Assembly: GCA_017939155.1 (NCBI GenBank)
Contig: JAGAZZ010000053.1
Span: forward strand, 1 to 39,626
Length of the DNA: 39,626 bases
Source: Alphaproteobacteria bacterium
GTDB taxonomy: Bacteria > Pseudomonadota > Alphaproteobacteria > RF32 > CAG-239
Direction: 5' to 3'
Shown piece after piece: positions 1 to 11,500 of the stretch (position 1 is its first letter; each line of letters opens with the position of its first letter). The notes below the pieces were generated by a model. The model did no database searches. It worked only from the letters and a program-made list of their open reading frames with translations, and was not told the DNA's origin. The position numbers and the translations under genes are program-made.

Positions 1-873
1 AGGGCTGTCGGGTGTGATGACTATGGTTATTCATACACCTCTTGTCCTGATGGTTATAACTGCGGAACGGTGCAAAAGCCCTATGGGACGCTTGTTTGCT
101 ACGCTAAGCAAGAGGCTAAGACCTGCGCCGACTACGGCTATCTCTCCTCCTGTCCGTCCGGCCAGTCCGGCACCGCCCACTCCGTCAAACTCGGCGCCAC
201 TACCTCCACCTGCTACTCGGATTGTGAAGATGAGGAAGAAGAGTGTGACGAAGAACGTGATTATTTCGCCTCAGAAGAACGTGCTAGAGAAGTATTATTT
301 GCAGATGGTAGAATCGGTACTAGAGGTAGTGACTACTTCAGCATAGTTGAAGAAGATGGGTGCTATACTTGGGCTTGTAAAGAAGACCATAAATATTGCT
401 CTTCAAAGGATACTTATCACCTATATTATGACGGAACATACTGTTGTCTTAGTGAAGCTCCGTCCGGTGGTAGTGATGGTGATATATACTTTAGTAATCT
501 AGAATTTGATTGGGATACTAATGAACCATGTTTTTATGGCTCATACCATCCAACTATTGAATATGTAACAAGTAATATTGATGATACAGCTACCTTTACT
601 TGCAAAATAGAAATATGGGTTGGAACAGAAGATTGGGAACCTCAAAGTGATTGTATTTATAGTACTGAAGATGTGTACCGGCATAATGCTTATTACGGCA
701 TTAGTGAGTGCACTATATATTCGGGGAGTGGTACATGTGAGGGATTATCAACTTGTGTAGAGGGTAAAAATAATTGCATATTCAATCTACCCAAAGTAAG
801 GGATGTCAAAACCCACATAACCTGCACTAAGGCTGGAATTGAGATTAGGTCAGCTTATCCAGATGCATTATAA
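1..873 (+). CDS. Cys-rich repeat surface protein, C-terminal part (5' end outside window)
   Basis: The reading frame is open from base 1, so the start lies upstream; the first internal ATG is at 70 and is not a credible start. The first ~75 residues hold two Cys-rich units of the type CDDYGYSYTSCPDGYNCGT, nearly identical to a block near the C-terminus of the giant protein at 2563-11544. The following ~190 residues are unrelated to that protein, acidic at first (EDEEEECDEERDYF), then rich in Cys, Tyr and Thr, with no membrane segment. The frame ends at a TAA after PDAL. It is probably the end of a second secreted repeat protein of the same family, with a swapped C-terminal tail. The function is not recognisable; adhesion or surface display is inferred only from the paralog's signal peptide and repeats. 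The GC-richer first ~230 bp contrasts with the AT-rich remainder. Confidence 0.75.
   Translation, partial: RAVGCDDYGYSYTSCPDGYNCGTVQKPYGTLVCYAKQEAKTCADYGYLSSCPSGQSGTAHSVKLGATTSTCYSDCEDEEEECDEERDYFASEERAREVLFADGRIGTRGSDYFSIVEEDGCYTWACKEDHKYCSSKDTYHLYYDGTYCCLSEAPSGGSDGDIYFSNLEFDWDTNEPCFYGSYHPTIEYVTSNIDDTATFTCKIEIWVGTEDWEPQSDCIYSTEDVYRHNAYYGISECTIYSGSGTCEGLSTCVEGKNNCIFNLPKVRDVKTHITCTKAGIEIRSAYPDAL
3..105 (+). repeat. Inverted repeat copy 1 (pairs with 3403-3505)
   Basis: These 103 bases match the reverse complement of 3403-3505 with only two mismatches that I can find (at 71 and 93). Beyond 105 similarity continues at a lower level to about 230. Both copies are in the same reading phase of the two convergent paralogs. 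Confidence 0.9.
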
Positions 874-1146
874 ACTAAATTAGGGGAAAATATTAATTGC
901 CATACTATTAATACATTAAATACGCTTAAACTTCTTGAGACTTTATAACTCATTAGTATGTATTGAAAAAAAGCAACGAAAGACAAACCATCAGGCTTAT
1001 TTCAAAGATAAGGAAATGACATTTCTTGTGTCGTTGTTATAGAAAGATACTATTTAATCTCATCCTTTTGCTCGGCGCTAAACATCGCATAGCCCGAGTC
1101 GGAATAAGCCACGTTGAGTCTGGCATTATTTCTGACTTTAGTATTT

Positions 1147-2346
1147 TTAAGCGTTAACCAACCAATCTAACACATTGATTTGTCTTATACCGTTATGTGA
1201 AACTTCCGGCTCCTCATCCAGGGTTAGCAAAAACTTCGGGTTATGGTCGCGGATGTTTTCTAAAGGGCGGAGTTCGCGCGCTAAAGTTGCTGGTTCGCGA
1301 ACTGTTTGTGAAACCTGATAATATTGAATTCCTTCAGGTTTGACTGCCACAAAATCAACCTCTTCATTATTGACTTTGCCACAAAAGACTTGATACCCGC
1401 GGCGCAATAGCTCTAAATAAACCACATTTTCTAAAATATGACCGGAATCGCCGCCTTTTCTCCCGAGTTCTAAATACCGCAAGCCCATATCAACAACATA
1501 ATACTTTTCACCAAAGCGCAAATATTCTTTGCCCTTAATGTCATAACGGCGCGCCGGGTAAAGAATAAAACTGTCCACCAACGCCGAAACATAATTTTCA
1601 ACGGTTTGCGGTGCAAGGGTATAGCCATCAGCTTTCATAGTATCACTGATTTTTTTGAGCGAAGTGACATTGCCGATATTATCAAATAAAAAGCGGATAA
1701 CCTTTTTTAGTCCGTCAATATCTGAAATATTTTTACGGGCGACAACATCTTTTAAGATAACCGAATCCATAATTCCCTGCAAATAGTCTGATAAATGCTC
1801 GGGTTCGTTTTTTAACTGTAACGCATAAGGGAAAGAACTCTGCGACAAATAATCTGCATAACGCCGATTGAGTGTTACGGCAGAGTTGTCTTGCGCGGAC
1901 ACATATTCTTGAAAAGACAGCGGCAACATCTTAATCTCAACATATCTTCCGGAAAGCAAGGTCGCCAGTTCGCCGGAAAGCAGATATGCGTTAGAGCCCG
2001 TGACATAAATATCCGTATTTTCTTTAATATAAAGGCTATCAACCGCCTTTTCAAATTGCGGCACATTTTGCACTTCATCTAAAAAAATATAGTTCATCTT
2101 ATCTGCCACAAGGTTAGACTGGATATGGGCATGAAGCTGACGATAATCCCGCAAATTTTCATAGTTGATGTCTTCAAGGTTAATAGATTGTATCTGTTGC
2201 GGTGAAACACCGTTTTCTAACAGATGTTGTTGAAACAATTTGAATAGAGTGGATTTTCCGCAACGGCGAATCCCGGTCACAACTTTAATTAAATCCTTAT
2301 TTTGAAAGCCGATAAGTTTTTTTAAGTACGCTTCACGTTTTATCAT
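1147..2346 (-). CDS. AAA ATPase with C-terminal DUF4143 nuclease-like domain
   Basis: A 399-residue protein of the AAA_14/DUF4143 ATPase family. The Walker A motif GIRRCGKST is near residues 25-33 and a Walker B YIFLDEVQ near residue 87. The sensor-like TGSNAYLLSGELATLLSGR follows. The C-terminal half carries the DUF4143 signature, including VENYVSALVDSFILYPARRYD and the nuclease-like EVDFVA. The length is typical for the family. Members are widespread in gut bacteria and their physiological role is not settled. The ATG at 2346 is preceded by the weak GGAG in AAAATGGAGTAAAAT. The gene is convergent with the partial gene at 1-873 and looks monocistronic. It has no evident functional link with the flanking repeat proteins. 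Confidence 0.9.
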   Translation of the reverse strand: MIKREAYLKKLIGFQNKDLIKVVTGIRRCGKSTLFKLFQQHLLENGVSPQQIQSINLEDINYENLRDYRQLHAHIQSNLVADKMNYIFLDEVQNVPQFEKAVDSLYIKENTDIYVTGSNAYLLSGELATLLSGRYVEIKMLPLSFQEYVSAQDNSAVTLNRRYADYLSQSSFPYALQLKNEPEHLSDYLQGIMDSVILKDVVARKNISDIDGLKKVIRFLFDNIGNVTSLKKISDTMKADGYTLAPQTVENYVSALVDSFILYPARRYDIKGKEYLRFGEKYYVVDMGLRYLELGRKGGDSGHILENVVYLELLRRGYQVFCGKVNNEEVDFVAVKPEGIQYYQVSQTVREPATLARELRPLENIRDHNPKFLLTLDEEPEVSHNGIRQINVLDWLVNA

Positions 2347-2511
2347 ATTTTACTCCATTTTTTAAATATATATGACAAATTTGGTAAAAAGTCAAGAAGT
2401 TTAAAGTGTATTTAAAACTTTTATGTGGTGGGGTAGAAAATGTAGTCCTAATAAAGTCATCGCAATTTCAGAGCTTGAAGGGGGAGGGATTTTTAGCATA
2501 ATTCATACTTT

Positions 2512-2548
2512 CCCCCTCTCTTCTTTGATAATCTAGGAAGAGAGGGGG
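2512..2548. terminator. Strong hairpin after the giant gene
   Basis: CCCCCTCTCTTC (2512-2523) and GAAGAGAGGGGG (2537-2548) form a perfect 12-bp stem with a 13-nt loop, 15 bp past the stop codon of the giant gene. It lacks a clean U tract on either strand, so it may stabilise an mRNA end rather than be a classic intrinsic terminator. Confidence 0.6.
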
Positions 2549-2562
2549 TTAAAGCAAGTTAG

Positions 2563-5500
2563 CTATTTAACCGTTAGCGATACTTTTTCAGTACGTCCAC
2601 TTTTACAACTAAATGTACTTCCGTTTGATACACTATGTTCCGTACCATTACTGCATTTTATCTTGACATTTGAAATATCAGCATCAAATTTCGTGCAATA
2701 GTCTTTATTAGATTGACCATTAATGCTACTACATGACAAGACTTTGCTCTCTAATGTAGTTTTAGTATTGCCGGTATTGCAGTTAAATGTATAGGTATGA
2801 CTACTCCATATTGTTGCACCACAAGGGGATGTACAAGAAAGCTTTAATGTAGCACTTGCTGAAGAAGCTCCAGAGTAATTTGAGGGGGTTCCATCGCCGC
2901 AAGCAACCATAAAACTTGTGCCTTGTGTGTAAAATTGTATGTGGAATTCTTCACCACTGCCTCCACTGCCGCTATCACAATTGCAAGTGGTTTTAGGAGT
3001 TGTGACGACCTTTACAGCGTGTGCAGGCATAGTGAAACTGAAGCTTGTCCTATTACTATATACATCTGTATGACCATCTACCATACTAATCAAGACAAAG
3101 CCGCTGGTTTTGGAGGAATCGGTTGATGTGATTGTGACCGATTCGCCTGATTTAACGCTAACATCTGTGCCGGTGCCTTTTTTGCTACAAGTAGAATCTT
3201 TGCACGGTCCCAGGTCACATTTTGTACTACCGGAACAGCCATTTCCTTGTAAAGTCAGCGTGTAGTACTTAGCATTTTCCTTACAATCTGAGTAGCAGGT
3301 GGAGGTAGTAGAGCCGAGTTTGACGGAGTGGGCGGTGCCGGTTTGACCGGACGGGCAGGAGTCAACATAGCCGTAATCGGAACAGGTCTTAGCGGTCTGC
3401 TGAGCGTAGCAAACGAGCGTCCCATAGGGCTTTTGCGCCGTTCCGCAGTTATAACCATCAGGACAAGAGGTGTATGAATAACCATAGTCATCACACCCGA
3501 CAGCCTTCGTGCAGGAAAGTCTGCGGTTAATCTTTGATGTAAGAGTTATAAATTCTTTTTGAGCTGTTCTCGTTCCGACAGTATCGTTCCACCCCGATTG
3601 GCAAGAACATTTAATAACACAGATACGCTCATCACAAGAAGAGTCAATTTCAGATTTTGCATTAACCTTTTCAAAATAATACACGTCTTTATAATATGCC
3701 GGCTTATCTTTTTTGAGGTTCGAAATTCCGTCTAAACCGCTAGAGATGTTGCTGGAGCTCAAAGCGTCGTCTTCATAAGAGATATTATACGACAAGTTAT
3801 CCTTATTACAATCATAAGGTCTCATACGAGTTACGTCACCACAAGTAGCTTCGTCACCTGTGCCGCCCCAATAGAAAAGGTCAGCATTTGTCGTCCAGCT
3901 TATTTCACTATCAGTCAGGCGGCAGTTGTTTGCTCTGTCAGGAACACCTGTATAGCAGGTTTTTATGCCGTTGCATTCGGGGGCTTTCTTGGTTGTTAAA
4001 TCAAAGTACTCTGGGTCACATGTGCTATAAGGATATTTGCAGTTTACAGTTTCTTTAGGACAACTCTTACCATTGCAGCTTGTCCAATAAGGTTGTTCAT
4101 AGTATCTTGTATCACAAGTTTCATAGTGACAACAATCATCACCAACGCACTCTATTGGGCAAGCCATGCCACCCTGCGTAGTAGTTTTTGGGTCTTTAAA
4201 GTACTTTGTATCGCAAGTGCTTAATTTACAGCCAGTTGGCTTGGTACACGATATTATGTTATAGCCGTTCTCTTTTTTAGTATAACTATCAGACTCGTTA
4301 ACTCTAACAGTCTGTCTATCAACATAAAAGTAGGTTGTATTTATCGGGTTTTTAGCGTCATTAGTATATCCTGTATTACAATTAGCGCAAACTAGCGGGC
4401 TAGAACTAGCGTAAGTTGTTGAACTACCCGTAAATGCCTTACCAGAACCAAGGTTATTTATAACCGTGTTTTTGCTACTCTCATTAATTGTATAGTAGAG
4501 AGCTGTATTACAACTTGTTGCCTGATAGCATTGGCTACCAGCGCAAGGGCCTGGGTTTGATACTCTGAAGTAGGTTTCGCTTGGCTTACTATAGCTATAG
4601 CCGGAAGCGCAAGAGGTTTCTTTATAAGCAGTACTAAACGGACAACCACACTTTTTATCCAGACCTGACATACTGTCATAAGCGCAATAGTCTACTGTGC
4701 TACTGTCTACATAGTGCGACGTAAAAGCTCCATCACATCTCCAGCAGTCTGTTCCACATGCGGTTGATTTATCGTATGTGAGCCATCTGTTCTCATAAGC
4801 AACATTCATATCTGAACATTTTGCACCTGTAAACCTACAAGCTGTTGAGTAGCAAGTTTGGCTATGATTGCAACCTGATGTGGTGTTTGGTGAAGGATAT
4901 TTGAAGTAGACGCTATCAACTGCTGATGCACAATAGCCTGCGGCACAGCCTGACGGGTAGTAAGCAGGTATGGCGTATGTGTTTGTGCTTGTACCGCCGG
5001 CGTATGTAGCAGGAACTGATGTCGTTGTGTATGTAAAGACTGACTCATTGTCTTTAGAACACTTTGCAGAGGTGTATTTGTAGCAGTATTGTGATGATGG
5101 TAGTTTACCACAGTTATATGTATAAGCATCCATATTCCAAGGAGCATTTACAGTTGACTTATAGAAATATCTATCCATTGTAGCAGAATTTGCATAACTG
5201 CCCCACCAGCCGCCGGATGTGTTACAACCGGAGATGTATTTGGCAGCAATTAGGGACTTGTTCGTGTCTGAAGTTCCAGAGTAACCGGACGGGCTCAACA
5301 GAGTCTCAATTTTGAAGTGAGTTGTATCTGTCATACTACATCTCGCGGAAGTGTATTTATAGCACGTCGGAAGCGCGTGGCTACAGTTTGCTCCGCTTGC
5401 TGTCACACCTTTTCTGTTGAAAAACGCGTCATACGTACCGGAATTTGAATAGCTTGCCCACCAGTTATAACCTCTGTTACAGCCATTGATATAGTATGCA

Positions 5501-8500
5501 GTTATATCACTACATGTACCTGTTTTATTAGTAATATTTGTTGAGGATGAGCTTGTGGTGAAGTAGAAATTCTCAGCTTGGTTACATTTTGGCGAGGTTG
5601 CATACGTGCAAGGACCTGCATCATTGAATCTGCCTGTTGATGTATAGAAATATTGTGTGGGCGGAGTCCCTCGGCAAGCTCCGTTTCCTGGGGTTGGAGC
5701 CCAGCAGGTCAATCCGGACCCCTGAGAACTACTCTTATTGAAGTAACAAGGTACGTTATTTGCAGAACTTCCAACACGACATTCGACGCGGTAGCACGTT
5801 GTAGGTTTCGGCGATGTTTTCGAGGATACTATAAAGTACGATGTATTCGGATAAACACTATACGCACCTCTAGCTATAGCACAGCTATCTCCACGGCGGC
5901 AGGTTGTCGGCGAACCTTTTGTTTCAGATTCTGATTTAACGAAGTAGTTTTCATCAATTGTCCCTGTGGTTGCACCATCCGCGCACGCGGTCGAGCGGTA
6001 GCAGGTTGTCCCTGATGCGCTTGATGATGCGTATTTGAAGAATTTTTCATCTTTAGCACTAGACAGAACACTATCATTACAGCCGATTCCTCGATAACAA
6101 TAGCTCGGAATTCCGTTAGTTTTTGAATAGTTTGTCTTGAAATATACTGTATTCGGTCTAGATGAATATGCACCAGTAGCACAGTCCGTTGAGCGCCAGC
6201 AGGTTGAACCGGATGCTTTTTTCGATGTGCTCTTGAAGAACGCCGTATTTGGTTGAGAGGATGTTGCATCATTACAGCTTGTTGCACGATAGCAAGTTGA
6301 GTCTTGAGCGGCGTTCGTTACAGTACCAACGCTAAAGAATACCTCATCAGGTTTATGACTCAAGTCATACGCACCGGCGTTGGTTCGGCAACCACTTGAA
6401 CGGTAGCAGATTAAACCGGAAGCCTTGGAATTTACAGTTACGAAGTAGCTGGTATTCGGCGTTGCGTTTGCCGTACCGGCGCAGTAATCCGCACGATATG
6501 AGGTCGAATGAGAAGCTTGTGACCATATTGTATGGAAGAATACGGTATTCGGTTTAGATGAATATGCACCAGCTCTGATGTGTGCCGCGCTTGCACGATA
6601 TGCAATAATGCTAGATGCGGACGAGGTGTCATACAAGAAGAATGATGTGTTCGGTTTTGAAGAGTGAGCGATACAACTTCCAGGTCTGTTCTCACAAACA
6701 CTGACTCCACGATATGCGGTTGAGCCGGAGGCTTTGGATTCTTTAACATTAAAGAATGCTGTATTTGGTGCAGAAGAATATGCACCACCCTTAATATTCG
6801 CACGCTCCGCACGGTAAGCTTTTGAGCCGGAAGCCGCAGATTGAATGGTGATGAAGAAGGCTTTATTCGGCTCGGACGCATACGCACCGGCGATTGCATG
6901 ATGCTTTTCGCCACGATATACTGTCAAACCGCTCGCTTTTGATTGAATGGTGATGAAGAATGACGTATTCGGCGAGGTTGTATAACCACCGGCAGGGAAG
7001 TTACAGCCATTACCTCGATAACAAGTTGAGTCTTGTTTAACGTTGGTTGAACTCAGGATATTAAAGAACGATGTGTTCGGCGAAGATGTATATGAACCAA
7101 CGTCTGCACGGCAAGCACTTGAACGATAGCAAGTTGAACCTGAACCGTGAGAATAGGTATATACAAAGTAGCTACTGTTTTTGTTTACCTCTGGAATTGA
7201 GGTATCAGCACAAGCTACCGCACGATATGACTTCGAACCGGAAGCAGACGAACTTTGTACTTTGAAGTAGGTTTCGCTTGGGGTTGAAGAGTATGCACCA
7301 ATCTTGGCATTAGCAATCCTGTCTGCACGGTATGAGGTCGAACCGGATGATAATGATTTGATTACATTAAAGAACGATGTGTTCGGAGATGCACTATACG
7401 CACCGGCTCTGAGGTGAGCTTGTTCCCCACGATATACGCGTGAGCCGGAGGCATCAGAGTGAATCACAATAAAGAACGAGGTGTTCGGTGATGAGGTATA
7501 GGTTTGTGGATGTCCCTTTTCCCCACGGTATGAGGTTGAACCCGAAGCTTTTGATGAAATCACCTTAAAGAACAACGTATTCGGCGCAGAGGTGTAGGCA
7601 CCAACGGCGATGTGTGATTCTTGTCCACGGTATGAGGTTGAACCAGAAGCAAGAGATTTAATCACAAAGAAGAATGATGTGTTCGGTGTGGAGGTGTACG
7701 CACCTGCTTTTTCGTGATACATTTCACCACGATATGCGGTTGAACCAGAAGCAAGAGATTTAATCACGATAAAGAACGATGTGTTCGGTGTGGAGGTGTA
7801 AGCACCGGCCTTGATGTGTCCTTCCTGACCACGATATGCGGTTGAACCCGAAGCAATGGACTTAATCGTAAAGAAGAATGATGTGTTCGGTTCGGAGGTG
7901 TAGGCACCAACGCCTGCTTGTTCACCACGATATGAGGTCGACCCCGAAGCTTTTGAAGAAATTACTTTGAAGAACGACGAGTTCGGAGCGGAGGTGTATG
8001 CACCGGCAACAATATGCGATTGTTCGCCACGATATGAGGTTGAACCGGACGCTTGAGATTTAATCACAATAAAGAACGAGGTGTTGGGTGTTGAGGTGTA
8101 AGCACCAGCTTTAAGATGTGATTCTTGACCACGATATGAGGTTGAACCCGAAGCCTCAGACTGAATTACAAAGAAGAACGATGAGTTCGGCGCGGAGGTG
8201 TATGCACCGGCGACAATGTGCGATTCTTCACCACGGTATGAGGTTGAGCCGGTTGATGTTGAAGAAATCACCTTAAAGAACGATGTGTTCGGCGAAGATG
8301 AGTATGCACCGGCAGGAATATTGCACCCGTTAGAACGGTAACATGTCGAGTCTAGCTTAGCATTGGTCATTGAAGATACGGCAAAGAACGATGTGTTCGG
8401 CGAAGATGTATATGAACCAACGTCTGCACGGCAAGCACTTGAACGATAGCAGACTGAACCCGAAGCTTTTGAGTCTACAAAGACGAAGTAACTTGTGTTT

Positions 8501-11500
8501 GCTCCCATATTTGATGTTTCAGCACATTCTTGCCCACGATAGCAGGTTGAACCGGACGCAAGAGATTCAAGCGTTACGAAGAACACCGTATTCGGTCTTG
8601 AGGTGTAGGCGCCGGCTTTTTCGTTAAACGACTGCCCACGATATGCGGTTGAACCGGACGCTAAAGATTGAATTACGATAAAGAACGATGTGTTCGGCGT
8701 GGAGGTGTAACTACCTACTCTAAGGTGTGATTCCTGTCCACGATATGCGGTTGAACCGGAAGCAAGAGATTTAATCACGATAAAGAACGATGTGTTCGGT
8801 GTGGAAGTGTAGGCACCGACTTTGATGTGCGCTTCTTGACCACGATATGCCGTTGAACCGGACGCTTGAGATTTGATTGTAAAGAAGAAAGATGTGTTCG
8901 GCTCAGAGGTGTACGCACCGCCCGGTACATTAGCAGAATCACCACGGTAAGATTTTGAACCGGAAGCTAACGAGCTTGACATATTAAAGAAAGATGTGTT
9001 CGGCGCAGAGGTCATTGCTCCCGCAAGTAAATTTGCTTCTTGACCACGATATGAGGTTGAACCGGAGGCAAGAGATTTGATTACGAGGAAGTATGATGTG
9101 TTCGGCGTGGAAGTATAGCTACCGGCTTCCGCACGGAACATATAGGCACGATATGCCGTTGAACCGGAGGCAAGCGAACTCTGTATCTTAAAGAACGATG
9201 TGTTCGGCGTAGAGCTATAAGCGCCTGCTTCTTTGTGCGCTTCTTGTCCACGATATGCCGTTGAACCGGACGCTAATGATTTGATTGTAAAGAAGAATGA
9301 TGTATTCGGTTCGGAGGTGTAGCTACCGGCTTCTTCGCGGAACATATTGGCACGATATGCCGTTGAGCCGGAGGCAAGCGAACTCTGTATCTTAAAGAAT
9401 GATGTGTTCGGTGTTGAACTATAGCTACCGGCTTTTAAATGCGCTTCTTGACCACGGTATGCCGTTGAACCGGAAGCAAGAGATTTGATTGTAATAAAGT
9501 ATGATGTATTTGGCTCAGAGGTGTAACTACCTACTTTTTCGTGGAACGACTGGGCACGATATGCCGTTGAACCGGAGGCAAGAGATTTGATTACGACAAA
9601 ATATGATGTATTCGGCGTTGAGCTATACACACCTGCTTTTAAGCGAACAGATTCGCCACGATATGAGGTTGAACCAGAGCCTAAAGATTTAATTACATTA
9701 AAGAAAGATGTATTCGGCGTGGAAGTGTAGCTGCCGGCTTTTTCATGATATGATTCAGCACGATATGCCGTTGAACCAGAGGCTAATGATTTGATTACAA
9801 CAAAGAATGATGTATTCGGAGATGCACTATATGCACCTGCCGGGTCATGGCATTGCGCCCCACGATAACACGTTAACCCGGTTGCAAGAGAATCTACTAC
9901 CAAGAAGAATGATGTGTTCGGCTCGGATGAATATGCACCTAAGCCCGCATCACAGGCGGAGGCTTTGTAACATCTTGTTCCATCGTTACAAATCGGGTTC
10001 CAATATTCAAACCATTCATACCAGTCATTTTCAAGAGTTTCTTGTTCACGAATATCAACAAAGTCTGCGATACATCCGCCGCGACCTTCTGTTCCATCGT
10101 TTTCTATTCCTCTACCTTTACGGAAGCAACCGGTGTCGTCATTACATTCACTCTTGTCATAAACGCAAGCAGGATAAACCGAACGCGACGGAAGCCCGTC
10201 ATAATAAGCATTTTTATAAGGAACACCATTGTCTAATGTAGCACCGTTTATTGAGGTTTCGTAAAGATTATTGCTACTACCGTCTAAGAAGTGCGGCGCA
10301 GCATTAATAAATGAACTATAAAAACGATTCTCCTCACTACAAGCAATCTTTTTATAGCAGTCATGGTTAGGAGTTCCAGTGTGGCAGTTTGTTTTTATGT
10401 AGGTACAACCTTTATTTTTATTGACTATATCGCATAAAGCGCTTCCGGGAGCGCAAGCAGAGCGGTTTACCCCGTTTAAGGAAGTTCCTAAGCTATCATA
10501 AATACCATAAGTCGGGTTATACGCGGCAAAAAAGTTATCATATATCGGATGATGACGGAGAACTTTTCTCTTCTTATAATCACCGGCGGAGTAGGTTGCG
10601 TTAATTTCGACGAGAGCGCGCCATTTTTCATAAGCTTCGCCTGAGCTATACAGGATACCCATATCCTGTGAAGTGCCAAACCAACCACGTGCCGTGTTAC
10701 ACCCCGTCCACTTATAACAATAGTTTACAACATTGTTACAGCCTAAACCATTTTGGTTAAATTGGTCTTCCCAACGACCTTCCGCGTCAGATTGGTCATA
10801 ACCGCAAACAATTTTATTTGTTAAGTTATATCTGGTTTGTATTGTTCCGTCTTCGTTTCTTTCATTACTTGCAACATCGCGGTCATCATTTGCTATAAAG
10901 TTATTAAAGCCGGAGGTTAATTCTATACTATCATTACGGTAATACTCTTTGTCATTATCACAATCATATAATTGCATACAGCCGAAACCGCCGCAACGGG
11001 TTTCAAGCCGGTATACGCATTGTTCGCCACCATTTTCGTATTGCCATCTTCTGTCTTCATTACACATTGCGAATCGGCATTTGCCCGTTCCGCCGATGAA
11101 AGTACACCGCGTTTCATAAGGAATTTCAACACCACTTTCATCTTTGATATTATAATCTACTGTTCCATTTTCAACTTCTGCAAAGCCGTAGGCGCAACCG
11201 CAGAATTCCCAATATTTGATATTATCACTACCACCCAGGCACGACCCACCGTAGCCAACTTCATGCTCTGCGGCGTCGCACTCTTGGTATCCCTTTTGCT
11301 CGACTAAGAAAGAGCAACAGTTCTCATCCTTATACAGTGCCGTATCGCCACTTATACAGTATGGAGCGCCCGCTTGCGGATTCGCACATCTTTTATAACT
11401 CGAATCACACGTTCCGCTGTCAGCATAATTCCCTGCAGTCGGGTCACAACTGGGGTCTCCGGTTCGGCAAACCTTAGCCTCCGACACTTCGGAACAAACA

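Larger units (their letters stand above)
5790..9990 (-). repeat. Tandem array of ~41 x 102-bp coding repeats
   Basis: On the plus strand the word GATGTGTTCGG (or a close variant) recurs with 102-bp spacing, for example at 7681 and 7783 counted at GTTCGG. It encodes the PNTSFF core in antisense. I count about 41 units across ~4.2 kb. Sequence identity is highest in the middle and decays to both ends, the usual picture for arrays growing by unequal exchange. Two Cys-bearing three-unit blocks punctuate the array. Confidence 0.9.

Noticed and set aside
1050..1163. Minus-strand frame ending ARLNVAYSDSGYAMFSAEQKDEIK, overlapping the end of the DUF4143 ATPase gene
   Set aside because: No start codon or ribosome site in frame before residue ~27, and no family match; it may be a remnant but cannot be supported.
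5653..5934. Open frames on the opposite strand of the giant gene
   Set aside because: They are shadows of the repetitive coding sequence, with repeat-derived composition and no ribosome sites.
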